A DNA stretch of 64,000 bases from Magnetovibrio sp. (GTDB lineage: Bacteria; Pseudomonadota; Alphaproteobacteria; Rhodospirillales; Magnetovibrionaceae): NCBI RefSeq assembly GCF_036568125.1, contig NZ_DATCTF010000004.1, positions 225,971-289,970 of the forward strand, in the 5' to 3' direction. The notes beneath the pieces were generated by a model. That model did not search any database. It worked only from the letters and a program-made list of their open reading frames with translations, and was not told the origin of the DNA. The position numbers were made by a program, and so were the translations under genes. Positions within the stretch are counted from its first letter, which is position 1. Every line of letters starts with the position of its first letter. This document shows positions 29,329 through 38,832 of this stretch, piece after piece.

Positions 29329-30423
29329 ATGAACCAACTCCGCAAAATTCCCGCCACCGTGATCACCGGCTTTCTCGGCGCGGGCAAGACGACCTTGATC
29401 CGCCATATGCTGGAAAACGCCGGCGGCAAACGCATCGCGCTGATCATCAACGAATTCGGCGATCTCGGCATCGACCGCCAGATCGTCAACGGCTGCGGCA
29501 TCGAAGGTTGCCATGAGGACGACGTGGTGGAACTGGCCAACGGCTGCATCTGCTGCACCGTGGCCGACGACTTCCTGCCGGTCATGGAAGCGCTGATCGA
29601 TCGCGACACCCCGCCCGATCACATCGTTATCGAGACCTCCGGTCTGGCATTGCCCAAGCCGTTGATCCGCGCCTTCAACTGGCCCGAAATCAAGACCCGC
29701 GTCACCGTCGACGGCGTGGTGTCGGTGGTCGACGGCCCGGCTTTGGCAGCGGGACAGTTCGCCTCCAACATCGCGGCGGTGCAGGCGCAACGCGAAGCCG
29801 ATGAAAGCCTGGACCACGACAACCCGTTGGAAGAGGTCTTCACCGACCAATTGCTCGCAGCCGACATGGTGCTGCTCAACAAAGCCGATGTGATCGGCGA
29901 AGACGAGAGCAAACGCTTGATCGCCGAGCTGACCGCCAGGCTGCGCCCCGGCGTGCACGTGGTCGCGACGTCGCACGGCAACATCGGCGTCGATGTGTTG
30001 CTGGGCCTGGATGCGGGCGCGGAAGACGACCTCGACGCGCGTCCGTCCCATCACGACCATCACCACGACGATCATGACGATGACGACGACCACGACCATC
30101 ATCACGACCACGACCACGACGATTTCGACAGCTTCATCGTCGACGTCCCGGTGCAGCGAGACCCCGCCGCCCTGGAAGCACGCCTGATCGAAATCGTCGA
30201 AGCCCACAACGTGCTGCGCATCAAGGGCTTCGTCGAGGTTGCGGGCAAGCCCATGCGTCACGTGGTGCAGGGCGTCGGCACGCGGTTCACGCGCTATTTC
30301 GACCGCCCCTGGGCCGACGGCGAAGATCGCCAGGGCCGCTTGGTGGTGATCGGCCAAGCGGGGATCGATCACGCCGCGATTGCCGGCGCCCTCGCGGCTG
30401 ATGCCCAAGAAAGCGCGGCCTGA
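29329..30423 (+). CDS. cobW: CobW-family (COG0523) metal-handling GTPase
   Basis: P-loop GTPase of the COG0523 family with Walker A GFLGAGKTT (residues 14-22), the CxCC metal motif NGCICCTV (C73, C75, C76), and ETSGLALPKP. Residues roughly 240-266 are a run of His and Asp, a metal-binding insert often found in this family. The C-terminal CobW_C domain contains VLRIKGFVEVAGKPM. Located directly before cobN and overlapping it by one base (TGATG), it probably delivers or inserts cobalt into the chelatase; the family includes zinc and other metal chaperones, so the metal is inferred from context. Confidence 0.93.
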   Translation: MNQLRKIPATVITGFLGAGKTTLIRHMLENAGGKRIALIINEFGDLGIDRQIVNGCGIEGCHEDDVVELANGCICCTVADDFLPVMEALIDRDTPPDHIVIETSGLALPKPLIRAFNWPEIKTRVTVDGVVSVVDGPALAAGQFASNIAAVQAQREADESLDHDNPLEEVFTDQLLAADMVLLNKADVIGEDESKRLIAELTARLRPGVHVVATSHGNIGVDVLLGLDAGAEDDLDARPSHHDHHHDDHDDDDDHDHHHDHDHDDFDSFIVDVPVQRDPAALEARLIEIVEAHNVLRIKGFVEVAGKPMRHVVQGVGTRFTRYFDRPWADGEDRQGRLVVIGQAGIDHAAIAGALAADAQESAA

Positions 30424-33400
30424 TGCATCTGCTCGCCGCCCAACCGGGAAGCGTCCAGGACGGATCGGAAGCCGTCGATCTCGGCCAGACGCCCGGCGAC
30501 ATCGTCGTCATCACCGCTGCAGACACCGAAATTTCCGCCCTGGCGATGGCGCGCCGCGCCGCCGCCGATGGCGCGATCGATTTTCCGTCGCTGCGTTTGG
30601 CGAACATGCTGCACCTCGGCCACAACATGTCGGTGGATTTGTATGTGGAAGAGGTCGTGCGCCACGCCAAGCTGGTGGTGGTGCGGGTATTGGGCGGTCG
30701 CGGCTATTGGCCTTACGGCGTCGACGAAGTCGCGGCGGCGTGTCGCGCGGCGGGTATTGCGGTGGCGTTTTTGCCCGGCGACGATCAACCCGACGCGGAA
30801 CTCAGCGGTTTTTCGTCCCTCGGTCAGGAAGACGCTCACCGCTTGTGGCAATACCTGGTGCTCGGCGGGCCGGACAACGCGCGCGGTTTCGTCGAATGCG
30901 CCGCTGCGCTGATCGGCTATCCGTGCGACTATATCGAACCCCGCCCGGTGCTGCCCGCGGGCCTCTATTGGCCTGGCCTGGGCGGCGTCGCGCTGTCGGA
31001 CATCAAGTATCCGCGCTGGCGTGAAGGCTTGGCGGTGACGCCGGTGATTTTTTACCGTGCCCTTTTTCTCAGCGGCAATCTCGCCGTGATCGACGATTTG
31101 GTCGATGCGCTGCAATTCGCCGGGCTCAACCCATTGCCGATTTACGTTGCCTCGCTGAAGGACCCGGTCAGCCAAGCCACCGTCACAGACCTGTTGGAAC
31201 GCGCTCATGATGCGGAGATCTTGCCGCTCGGTTGCGTGCTCAACACCACCGGTTTCGCCGCGTCCAGCCCCGGCGCGGTGCGCGCCGAGACGCCGTTCGA
31301 CGCTTTTGACCTGCCGATTTTGCAGGTGATCTTGTCGGGCGGAAATCAGGTGGCGTGGGCTGAAAACACCTGGGGCCTGGGGCCGCGCGACATCGCCATG
31401 AACGTGGCGCTGCCGGAAATCGATGGCCGCATCATCAGCCGCGCGGTGTCGTTCAAGGATCTGTCGGAACGCGACCCCGACACCCAGTGCGATCTGGTCG
31501 GTTACCAGCCGGTCGCCGACCGTCTCGAATTCGTCGCCGACTTGGCGCAACGCTGGTCGTGGCTGCGCACCCAGGAAAACTGGTCCAAGCGCGTCGCCAT
31601 CGTGCTGGCGAACTATCCCAACCGCGACGCCCGTCTGGGCAACGGCGTGGGGCTCGACACTCCGGCGGGTATCGTCAATACATTGCATGCAATGAAAGTC
31701 GCCGGGTTCGAGGTCGAAGACATCCCCGAAGACGGCAACGCGCTGATCGAACGCCTCAAGGCCGGGCCGACCAACAGCCACAAGCCCGATACCATCGCCA
31801 CCGCCGAGGTGACCTTGAGCCTGGATGCCTACCAGGACTTTTTCGCCACCTTGCCGGAATCCGTGCGCCGCCGGGTCAACGAGCAATGGGGTGAGCCGGA
31901 GGCTGACCCGTTTATGCGCAGCGACCAGCACTTCGCCATTTCGGTGTTTCTGTGCGGCGAAGTGGCCATCGGCTTGCAGCCCGCGCGCGGCTACAACATC
32001 GATCCCGAAAAAACTTATCACGATCCCGATCTGGTTCCGCCGCATGGCTATCTGGCGTTTTACGCCTGGCTGCGCGAAGAATTCGACGCCGATGCGATCG
32101 TGCATTTCGGCAAGCACGGCAATCTCGAATGGTTGCCGGGCAAAGCCGTGGCGCTGAGCGCCGAATGCTTCCCCGAAATCGCCTTGGGGCCGTTGCCGCA
32201 CCTTTACCCCTTTATCGTCAACGATCCCGGTGAAGGCACCCAGGCCAAGCGCCGCGCCGGTGCGGTGATTGTCGATCATCTGACCCCACCGTTGACCCGC
32301 GCCGAAAGCTATGGCCCGTTGCGCGACTTGGAACAGTTGGTGGATGAATATTTCGAAGCCTCCGGTACCGATCCGCGCCGTACCAAAGTCCTCAAGCGCG
32401 ACATTTTGGAGCTGTGCCACGTCACCGGACTGGCACAGGACGCGGGCATGGACGAAGGCGCGGGCGAAGACGTGCGCCTGGCGCAACTGGACGCGTATTT
32501 GTGCGAGCTCAAGGAAATGCAGATCCGTGACGGCCTGCATATTTTCGGTACGTCGCCCAGCGGTGATTTGCTGCATGCGTTGCTGGTCGCGCTGGTGCGG
32601 GTGTCGCGCGGCACCGAGCCCAAGGACGCCTCGTTGATCCGCGCCTTGGCGGATGATTTGTGTCTCGGTTTCGATCCGCTCGATTGTGACATGGCCGCCG
32701 CGTGGGCCGGACCCAAGCCTGAAATATTGCAAGCGGTGCAAGATGTCTGGCGCAGTGCGGGCGACACGGTCGAACGGCTTGAGGCGCTGGCGCTGGCGCT
32801 GGTCAAAGGCGAAACGCGCGTGCATACGGACTGGAGCCGCACGGCGATGGTGATGGCGGAGCTTGAAAACCGCATCCGCCCCGCCGTCGAAGCCTGCGGC
32901 GCGGCGGAAATCCAAGGCATCGTGCGCGGTTTGGAAGGGCGCTTCGTCGAACCCGGCCCATCCGGCGCGCCGACCCGCGGCCGCCCGGACGTGCTGCCCA
33001 CCGGGCGCAATTTCTACAGCGTCGACACCCGCGCCGTGCCCACCCCTGCGGCGTGGACCCTGGGCTGGAAATCGGCGGGCATTTTGCTGGACGCACACTT
33101 GCAAGCCCACGGTGAATGGCCGAAAACCATGGCTTTGACCGCGTGGGGTACGTCGAACATGCGCACCGGCGGCGACGACATCGCCCAGGCCCTGGCGTTG
33201 ATGGGCGTGCGCCCGACCTGGGACGCGGCCAGCCGCCGGGTCACGGGGTTCGAGGTTCTGCCCGCCGACATCCTGGGCCGCCCGCGCATCGACGTGACGC
33301 TGCGCATTTCGGGTTTTTTCCGCGATGCATTTCCCGGCCTGATCGACCTGTTCGACAGCGCCGTGCGCGCGGTCTCGAAACTCGACGAAGACGCCGCGCA

Positions 33401-34184
33401 AAATCCGCTGGCCGCGCGGGTCAGGTCTGAAAGCGCGGAACTCATAGCAAGCGGTGTAGATGCACTTGAGGCTGAGCGCCGCGCCGGATTTCGCGTTTTC
33501 GGCTCCATGCCCGGGGCTTATGGCGCGGGCCTGCAGGCGTTGATGGACGAAAAGGGCTGGGAGACCGAGGCCGATCTGGCCAAGGCATACGTGGCCTGGG
33601 GTGGTTACGCCTATGGGTCCGGGGCCGAGGGCGAAGCCCGCCACGGTCTGTTCGAAACGCGCCTCAAATCCATCGAAGCGGTGGTGCAAAACCAAGACAA
33701 CCGCGAACACGATCTGCTCGACAGCGATGACTACTACCAGTTCGAAGGCGGCATCACGGCGGCGGTACGGGTGCTTTCGGGTAGCCAGCCCGCCACCTGG
33801 CATGTCGATCACTCGCGCCCGGAAATCCCCAAAGCCCGCACCCTGGACGACGAAATCGGCCGGGTGGTGCGGGCGCGCGTGGTCAATCCCAAATGGATCG
33901 ACGGCGTGATGCGGCACGGCTACAAGGGCGCGTTCGAAATGGCCGCGACGGTCGACTATCTGGTGTCGTTCGCCGCCACGGCCAGATGTGTCAAAGACCA
34001 CCACTTCGACGCGGTGTTCCAGGCATATCTGGACGATCAGCGGGTGCGGGACTTTTTGCGCGACAACAATCCCGACGCCCTCAAAGACATGATCGAACGC
34101 CTGATCGAGGCCCAAGACCGCGGGCTGTGGAATCCGCGCCTCAATTCAACGCGGGCGATGTTGGAAGAAATGTTGAGCGCTTAA
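30423..34184 (+). CDS. cobN: CobN, large subunit of cobaltochelatase
   Basis: 1253 residues, the full size of the large subunit of the ATP-dependent late cobaltochelatase, which inserts Co2+ into hydrogenobyrinic acid a,c-diamide. It is homologous to magnesium chelatase BchH/ChlH. Recognisable stretches are LRLANMLHLGHNMSVDLYVE at the start, IVHFGKHGNLEWLPGKAVALS in the middle and PTPAAWTLGWKSAGILL and LDDEIGRVVRARVVNPKWID toward the C-terminus. No cobS/cobT-type chelatase ATPase subunits (the AAA+ partner pair) occur in this window, so partners would be elsewhere or replaced. Follows cobW with a one-base overlap. Confidence 0.95.
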   Translation: MHLLAAQPGSVQDGSEAVDLGQTPGDIVVITAADTEISALAMARRAAADGAIDFPSLRLANMLHLGHNMSVDLYVEEVVRHAKLVVVRVLGGRGYWPYGVDEVAAACRAAGIAVAFLPGDDQPDAELSGFSSLGQEDAHRLWQYLVLGGPDNARGFVECAAALIGYPCDYIEPRPVLPAGLYWPGLGGVALSDIKYPRWREGLAVTPVIFYRALFLSGNLAVIDDLVDALQFAGLNPLPIYVASLKDPVSQATVTDLLERAHDAEILPLGCVLNTTGFAASSPGAVRAETPFDAFDLPILQVILSGGNQVAWAENTWGLGPRDIAMNVALPEIDGRIISRAVSFKDLSERDPDTQCDLVGYQPVADRLEFVADLAQRWSWLRTQENWSKRVAIVLANYPNRDARLGNGVGLDTPAGIVNTLHAMKVAGFEVEDIPEDGNALIERLKAGPTNSHKPDTIATAEVTLSLDAYQDFFATLPESVRRRVNEQWGEPEADPFMRSDQHFAISVFLCGEVAIGLQPARGYNIDPEKTYHDPDLVPPHGYLAFYAWLREEFDADAIVHFGKHGNLEWLPGKAVALSAECFPEIALGPLPHLYPFIVNDPGEGTQAKRRAGAVIVDHLTPPLTRAESYGPLRDLEQLVDEYFEASGTDPRRTKVLKRDILELCHVTGLAQDAGMDEGAGEDVRLAQLDAYLCELKEMQIRDGLHIFGTSPSGDLLHALLVALVRVSRGTEPKDASLIRALADDLCLGFDPLDCDMAAAWAGPKPEILQAVQDVWRSAGDTVERLEALALALVKGETRVHTDWSRTAMVMAELENRIRPAVEACGAAEIQGIVRGLEGRFVEPGPSGAPTRGRPDVLPTGRNFYSVDTRAVPTPAAWTLGWKSAGILLDAHLQAHGEWPKTMALTAWGTSNMRTGGDDIAQALALMGVRPTWDAASRRVTGFEVLPADILGRPRIDVTLRISGFFRDAFPGLIDLFDSAVRAVSKLDEDAAQNPLAARVRSESAELIASGVDALEAERRAGFRVFGSMPGAYGAGLQALMDEKGWETEADLAKAYVAWGGYAYGSGAEGEARHGLFETRLKSIEAVVQNQDNREHDLLDSDDYYQFEGGITAAVRVLSGSQPATWHVDHSRPEIPKARTLDDEIGRVVRARVVNPKWIDGVMRHGYKGAFEMAATVDYLVSFAATARCVKDHHFDAVFQAYLDDQRVRDFLRDNNPDALKDMIERLIEAQDRGLWNPRLNSTRAMLEEMLSA

Positions 34185-34189
34185 GCGCC

Positions 34190-35227
34190 TTAAAGAATTT
34201 CGTCTTCGTCGAACAGCGGATCGACTTCGAATTCTTTTTCCGCCTGGTTGACGAATTTTTCCACCGCGCCGTCGCGTCGCACGTGGGCGATGTGAAACAG
34301 CGCGTCGCCTTGATTGATCACCGGCAGGTTGGTGCGGCCGATGATCACGCCGCCGGTGCCGACCACCAATTCGCGTTCTTTGTCGCCGATGGGGTCGGAC
34401 ACGATGCCGATGATGTCGCCCACCTGGACCGAATCGCCGATGGTGCGAAAGGCCCTGAGCATGCCGCCGCGCGGTGCGCGGATCCAATGGCTGGAGGTGG
34501 CGAAGTGCGACTTGGTCTTGGTGTCGGTGACGCTTTTGGGGCCGATCATGCCGAGCGTCTTCATCACCCGCAAAATGCCTTTGACCCCGACGCGCACGGC
34601 GAATTCGTCGAAGCGCAGGGCCTCGCCGGCCTCGTAGACCAGCACGTCGACGTTGATGTCGTGCGCCGCCATGCGCAGCGAACCTTCGCGGTAATCGGAT
34701 TCCAAGATTACCGGCGCGCCGAACGCGTTGGCCAGTTCCAAGGTGCGGTTGCCTTCGCCCGAAACGCGGATTTGCGGCAGGTTGATGCGATGCTGGGCGG
34801 CGGAATGCAGGTCGATGCCGACGTCGGCGTGACGCACCACTTCATTCATAAACAGGTGCGCCAGTTGGCCCGCCAACGAGCCTTTGGCCGAACCGGGAAA
34901 GCTGCGGTTCAAATCGCGGCGGTCGGGCAGATAGCGGTTATGGTTGATGAAGCCGAAGGCGTTGACGATGGGCACGCACAAGATGGTGCCCTTGAGGCGG
35001 CGGATGGCGGCGGCGTTCAACAACCGCCTTACGATCTCGACGCCGATGATTTCGTCGCCATGAACCGCGGCGGACACGAACAAGACCGGCCCGGGCTTTT
35101 TGCCGTGCACCACATGCACCGACATATTCATGGGCGTGTGGTTGGACAACACGCTGACGGGGACGTCGACGGTGCGCCGTTCACCGGGTTGGATGGAAAC
35201 GCCGTTGATGACATAAGGCGCCGCCAT
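34190..35227 (-). CDS. Succinylglutamate desuccinylase/aspartoacylase family zinc hydrolase
   Basis: 345 residues of the AstE/AspA family of zinc deacylases. Zinc ligands are visible in AAVHGDEIIGVEIVR (His and Glu) and VGIDLHSAA (His), with RDLNRSFPG in between for substrate binding. The second half has a beta-rich domain (APRGGMLRAFRTIGDSVQVG). It ends a leftward cluster with rimK (5 bases away) and the retropepsin-like gene. The combination suggests trimming or modifying a glutamate or similar side-chain adduct added by RimK; its substrate is unproven. Confidence 0.9.
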   Translation of the reverse strand: MAAPYVINGVSIQPGERRTVDVPVSVLSNHTPMNMSVHVVHGKKPGPVLFVSAAVHGDEIIGVEIVRRLLNAAAIRRLKGTILCVPIVNAFGFINHNRYLPDRRDLNRSFPGSAKGSLAGQLAHLFMNEVVRHADVGIDLHSAAQHRINLPQIRVSGEGNRTLELANAFGAPVILESDYREGSLRMAAHDINVDVLVYEAGEALRFDEFAVRVGVKGILRVMKTLGMIGPKSVTDTKTKSHFATSSHWIRAPRGGMLRAFRTIGDSVQVGDIIGIVSDPIGDKERELVVGTGGVIIGRTNLPVINQGDALFHIAHVRRDGAVEKFVNQAEKEFEVDPLFDEDEIL

Positions 35228-35232
35228 GGCGT

Positions 35233-36138
35233 TCAGCCTTTGCCCTTGGTTTTGGTCTTGCCGGGTTTGGCGTTCTTTTCCAAGAACTCGATGATCTTGC
35301 CGGCGACATCGACGTTGGTGGCGGTTTCGACGCCCTCAAGTCCAGGCGAAGAGTTGACCTCCATCACCACCGGACCGTGGTTGGAGCGCAGCATGTCGAC
35401 ACCGCAGACATTCAAACCCATGGATTTCGCCGCACGCAGCGCGGTGGAGCGCTCCTCGGCGGTGATCTTGATTTTTTCGGCGCTGCCGCCGCGATGCAGA
35501 TTGGAGCGGAAGTCATCGCCCGCGCCCGAGCGCTGCATGGCCGCAACCACCTTGCCGCCCACCACCAAGGCGCGGATGTCGGTGGACCCTGCTTCCTTGA
35601 TGAATTCCTGAACCAAGATGTTCACCTTGGCGCCGCGAAAGGCTTCGATCACGGATTTGGCGGATCGCGGTGTTTCCGCCAATACCACGCCAATGCCCTG
35701 GGTGCCTTCGAGCAACTTGATCACCACCGGGGTGCCGCCGGCGATATCGATGACCTCATCGGTCATTTTGGTGTCGTGGGCGAACGCAGTGACGGGCAGG
35801 CCGATGCCGTCGCGCGCCAGCAGCTGCATGGAACGCAGCTTGTCGCGCGAACGCCCGATGGCCACGGATTCGTTTAGCGGATAAACGCCCATCATTTCCA
35901 ATTGGCGCAATACGGCGGTGCCGTAAAACGTGATCGACGCGCCGATGCGCGGAATCACGGCATCGTAGCCCGTTATTTTTTCCCCGCCATAGCGCAATTC
36001 GGGACGGTGCGAGGTGATGTTCATGTAGCATCGCAACGTGTCATAGACGTTGATTTCGTGGCCGCGCTCGCGGGCCGCGTCGACCAAGCGTTGGTGCGTA
36101 TACAGCTCCGGATTTCTGGCCAACATGATGATTTTCAT
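35233..36138 (-). CDS. rimK: RimK-like ATP-grasp glutamate ligase
   Basis: ATP-grasp ligase that adds glutamate residues to protein (ribosomal protein S6 in E. coli) or makes related peptides. N-terminal [25 protein letters not shown]-grasp motifs [39 protein letters not shown] and [15 protein letters not shown] with metal-binding Glu and Asn. 301 residues, as E. coli RimK (300). AAGGA stands upstream of the ATG. It is flanked by a retropepsin-like and a deacylase gene on the same strand. Confidence 0.92.
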   Translation of the reverse strand: MKIIMLARNPELYTHQRLVDAARERGHEINVYDTLRCYMNITSHRPELRYGGEKITGYDAVIPRIGASITFYGTAVLRQLEMMGVYPLNESVAIGRSRDKLRSMQLLARDGIGLPVTAFAHDTKMTDEVIDIAGGTPVVIKLLEGTQGIGVVLAETPRSAKSVIEAFRGAKVNILVQEFIKEAGSTDIRALVVGGKVVAAMQRSGAGDDFRSNLHRGGSAEKIKITAEERSTALRAAKSMGLNVCGVDMLRSNHGPVVMEVNSSPGLEGVETATNVDVAGKIIEFLEKNAKPGKTKTKGKG

Positions 36139-36178
36139 AGAACAATCCTTGAAGCGCTAGGGGTAGCCCTAAACTGAA

Positions 36179-36649
36179 TTAACCAGCCGACTTGCGTCCC
36201 GACAAGTAGGAGCGGCCTGCGTTGATGAGAAATCTGTTTTTCACCGCGGTGCGGCCCAAAAGCAGACGGAACCCCATCTTATCACGGTTCGTCAGCGTCA
36301 CCTCGATCGGCCAGCTGACATTGCCGAGCGTGACGCCGGTGGTGATGACGTAGCGCATTTCTTGTTTACCGCCGGTGTTGCGCACCGCCCGGCGATCGAT
36401 CACGCGAGCAGTACACGACACGACGGTGCGGTTGTTGCGTTGAATGGGATGCAGCTGAAATCGCACCCAAAGTTCATTGTCGCATTCATAAGGCTCAATG
36501 GCCCACGCATGCAATGCCGAAGTGCGCGCCCCGGTGTCGACTTTGGCCTTGATGCGTTCGATGCCGAGCTGAGGCAGGGAAACCCATTCCCGCCAACCGA
36601 TGACGGGTTTGGCGGTGGTTTTGGGCGTGCGTATCGGTTTTTCAGTCAC
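36179..36649 (-). CDS. Retropepsin-like RimB-type protein (COG4067)
   Basis: About 156 residues from a GTG at 36649. The core WREWVSLPQLGIERIKAKVD runs into DTGARTSALHA, the DTGA motif of retropepsin-type aspartic proteases, and GFRLLLGRTAVKNRFLI at the end is family-typical. The family is often named ATP-dependent zinc protease, but the visible residues are of the aspartic type. The open frame continues upstream to 36910 into the kinase gene on the same strand, so the shorter start is preferred. Neighbour of rimK, a conserved pairing for this family. Confidence 0.85.
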   Translation of the reverse strand: MTEKPIRTPKTTAKPVIGWREWVSLPQLGIERIKAKVDTGARTSALHAWAIEPYECDNELWVRFQLHPIQRNNRTVVSCTARVIDRRAVRNTGGKQEMRYVITTGVTLGNVSWPIEVTLTNRDKMGFRLLLGRTAVKNRFLINAGRSYLSGRKSAG

Positions 36650-36774
36650 GTGGGTCTGTTGCCTCGTACGTTTGTGGCGCGCGTCAGGAACGCGGCCCGC
36701 AGTGAGCGTCCCTTGTACGGCAACATACCCAATTTGATGAAGAAACGGTAGCCAGAACAAAGTGATCGGCGAAA

Positions 36775-38037
36775 TTAGATGTTCACGGCTTTCTTTGCCG
36801 CGACGTCTTGGGAGGGGCCCAGGGGTAAGGTGAAGCTGAAGGTCGATCCTTCGCCGGGGGCGCTGGCGATAGAGATTGTGCCGCCGTTGCGTTCCACCAG
36901 TTCCTTGCACAACAACAGGCCGAGGCCGGTGCCTTTTTCGCCATTGGTGCCTTGGGTGGTGACGTTTTCCGAGAGGTTGAAAATTTTCTCGGCGGTCGCG
37001 GGCTCCATGCCGACACCTGTATCGATGATATCGACGCGGGCAGCCTTATCAGGCGTGGATGAGTAGCGAATGGTGATGGTTCCGCCGCTGGGGGTGAATT
37101 TGATGGCGTTGTTGACCAAGTTGCGGATCACCGCGTCGACCATGTGAGGGTCGGCAAAAACATGGGACGCAGTACCCTCTTCTTGCAGCACCAGGCCCTT
37201 TTGCTCGGCCACGGGGCCGAGAACGTCAATGGTCTTGCCTGCGATATCGCCGAGCGGGAAGTCACGTGGCTCGACCTCGACGCGGTCCATTTGCAGACGC
37301 GACCATTCCAACAGGTTTTCCAGTAACTTGAACACACGGGTCGCGCTATCGTTGATGGTGACGGCGTAATCTTTGACTTTTTCCGGCGTTAACTGTTCCG
37401 CGCGTTGCTCCAGCAGCGCGGTGAAGCCCAACAGCGAGGTGAATGGGCTGCGTAGATCGTGGGCGATGATGGAAAAGAATTTGTTCTTTTCTTGGTTCAG
37501 TTTTTCCAGCGCTTCTTTGGCTATGGCGTAGTTTTCCGCCAGCTCGACGTACTGCACGCTCATGCTTTCGGCGCGTTCGCGTTCGTCTTGAATGGTGAGC
37601 ATTTCCTGGACCAAGCGGTCGTTGGTTTTGCGCAGATTTTCTTCCGACTGGCGCAAAATCACCGTCAGGCGAACGAAATTGCGCAGCATCGCGTCTTGGC
37701 TGCCGTCCCACGGCATGGCGGCCAGTGCGCCAGCATCGAGGAATTCTTTTTCAAAAGTCCGGCTGGCAATGTCCATCAACACGATAATCGGTATGCGCAC
37801 GCCGGCTTCTTTTGCGCCTTCGCACACCAACAAGGCAAATTGAGGCTTGTCGGAGATGGCGCGCACGATGCACATTTGGAATTTCTGGCTGACCAGGGCG
37901 GTAAGCGCGTCATCGGCATCGCTGGCATGGACGAGGTCGATATCGATGCCGTCGCCTTCGAAGGCCGCCCGCAACGCATTTTCGGTTTCCGCACCGCCGC
38001 CCGCCAAAAGGATTCTTGCTGAATCCATAATCGTCAA
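36775..38037 (-). CDS. Hybrid histidine kinase with receiver-like N-terminus lacking the Asp
   Basis: 420 residues. Residues about 5-125 look like a receiver fold (ARILLAGGGAETENALRAAF), but where the phospho-accepting Asp should be the text reads CIVRAISDK, with Arg 59 near that position. A coiled segment (130-185) leads to the HisKA H-box IIAHDLRSP (H193), then HATPase_c with RNLVNNAIKFTPSGG, DTGVGMEP and KGTGLGLLLCKELVE. No membrane helix. Likely a cytosolic signal kinase whose pseudo-receiver senses a partner protein. It is divergent from cobO and upstream of the rimK trio. Confidence 0.9.
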   Translation of the reverse strand: MTIMDSARILLAGGGAETENALRAAFEGDGIDIDLVHASDADDALTALVSQKFQMCIVRAISDKPQFALLVCEGAKEAGVRIPIIVLMDIASRTFEKEFLDAGALAAMPWDGSQDAMLRNFVRLTVILRQSEENLRKTNDRLVQEMLTIQDERERAESMSVQYVELAENYAIAKEALEKLNQEKNKFFSIIAHDLRSPFTSLLGFTALLEQRAEQLTPEKVKDYAVTINDSATRVFKLLENLLEWSRLQMDRVEVEPRDFPLGDIAGKTIDVLGPVAEQKGLVLQEEGTASHVFADPHMVDAVIRNLVNNAIKFTPSGGTITIRYSSTPDKAARVDIIDTGVGMEPATAEKIFNLSENVTTQGTNGEKGTGLGLLLCKELVERNGGTISIASAPGEGSTFSFTLPLGPSQDVAAKKAVNI

Positions 38038-38155
38038 CCGCTTCCTAATTTAGATCTCAGCACAGCAATCACTTGATTAATATAAGAATGCATCAATCTA
38101 TTGCGTATCCCTAAGCCATTTTACCCTTTTGTATGAAAATATTGGAGAATTCACC

Positions 38156-38764
38156 ATGTCCGGTAGTGATGACGCAGAGCGCCACAAATCAAAAATGGAA
38201 AAAAAGAAGGCCGCCCGCGATAAAATCATGGCGGCCAAGACTGAAACGCGCGGGTTGGTGATCGTGCACACCGGCAAGGGCAAGGGTAAATCCACCGCTG
38301 CGTGGGGCATGGCGTTGCGCATGTTGGGCTATGGCCGGCGCGTCGGCATCGTGCAGTTCGTCAAAGGTAAGTGGGACACCGGCGAGCGTACGGTGTTCGA
38401 AAAATTCGGCGATCAATGCGTGATCGAAGCCCACGGCGAAGGCTTCAGCTGGGAAAGTCAGGATTTGGAACGGGACAAGGCCGCCGCCATGCGCGCGTGG
38501 GACGCCGCGACGAAAATGATGGCCGATGAAACCATCTCGCTGGTGATCATGGACGAAATCAACATTGCGCTGCGTTACGGACAATTGGACGCGGCGATGG
38601 TGGTGGATGCGTTGAAAAACAAGCGCGAAGACCTGCATGTGGTGCTGACCGGGCGCAACGCGCTGGACGAAGTCATCGACACGGCCGATCTGGTGACCGA
38701 GATGACGCTGGTCAAACACCCGTTCCGATCCGGCATCAAAGCGCAGCAAGGCATCGAATTTTAA
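38156..38764 (+). CDS. cobO: Cob(I)yrinic acid a,c-diamide adenosyltransferase
   Basis: CobO/BtuR family: transfers the adenosyl group of ATP to cob(I)alamin precursors. The P-loop VHTGKGKGKSTAAWGMALRM is the hallmark, followed by VQFVKGKW and LVIMDEINIALRYG. The ATG at 38156 has GGAGAA six bases before, and gives 202 residues (E. coli BtuR is 196). An in-frame ATG at 38129 is disfavoured. First of the cobO-lipoprotein-cobQ run. Confidence 0.95.
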   Translation: MSGSDDAERHKSKMEKKKAARDKIMAAKTETRGLVIVHTGKGKGKSTAAWGMALRMLGYGRRVGIVQFVKGKWDTGERTVFEKFGDQCVIEAHGEGFSWESQDLERDKAAAMRAWDAATKMMADETISLVIMDEINIALRYGQLDAAMVVDALKNKREDLHVVLTGRNALDEVIDTADLVTEMTLVKHPFRSGIKAQQGIEF

Positions 38765-38832
38765 CTTTTGTATGCTACCAGTGCGCATGCCGTTGGACGC
38801 AAATTAAGCAAATTAAAGAGGGCCCAAGTGCA

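Noticed and set aside
30046..30126. Simple-repeat or CRISPR-like array in cobW
   Set aside because: The repeated GAC/CAC codons encode a His/Asp-rich metal-binding insert within an intact reading frame.
30369..34115. A 1248-codon open frame on the minus strand opposite cobN
   Set aside because: It is an antisense shadow created by the GC-rich codon pattern of cobN; its translation has no recognisable domain and cobN is certain.
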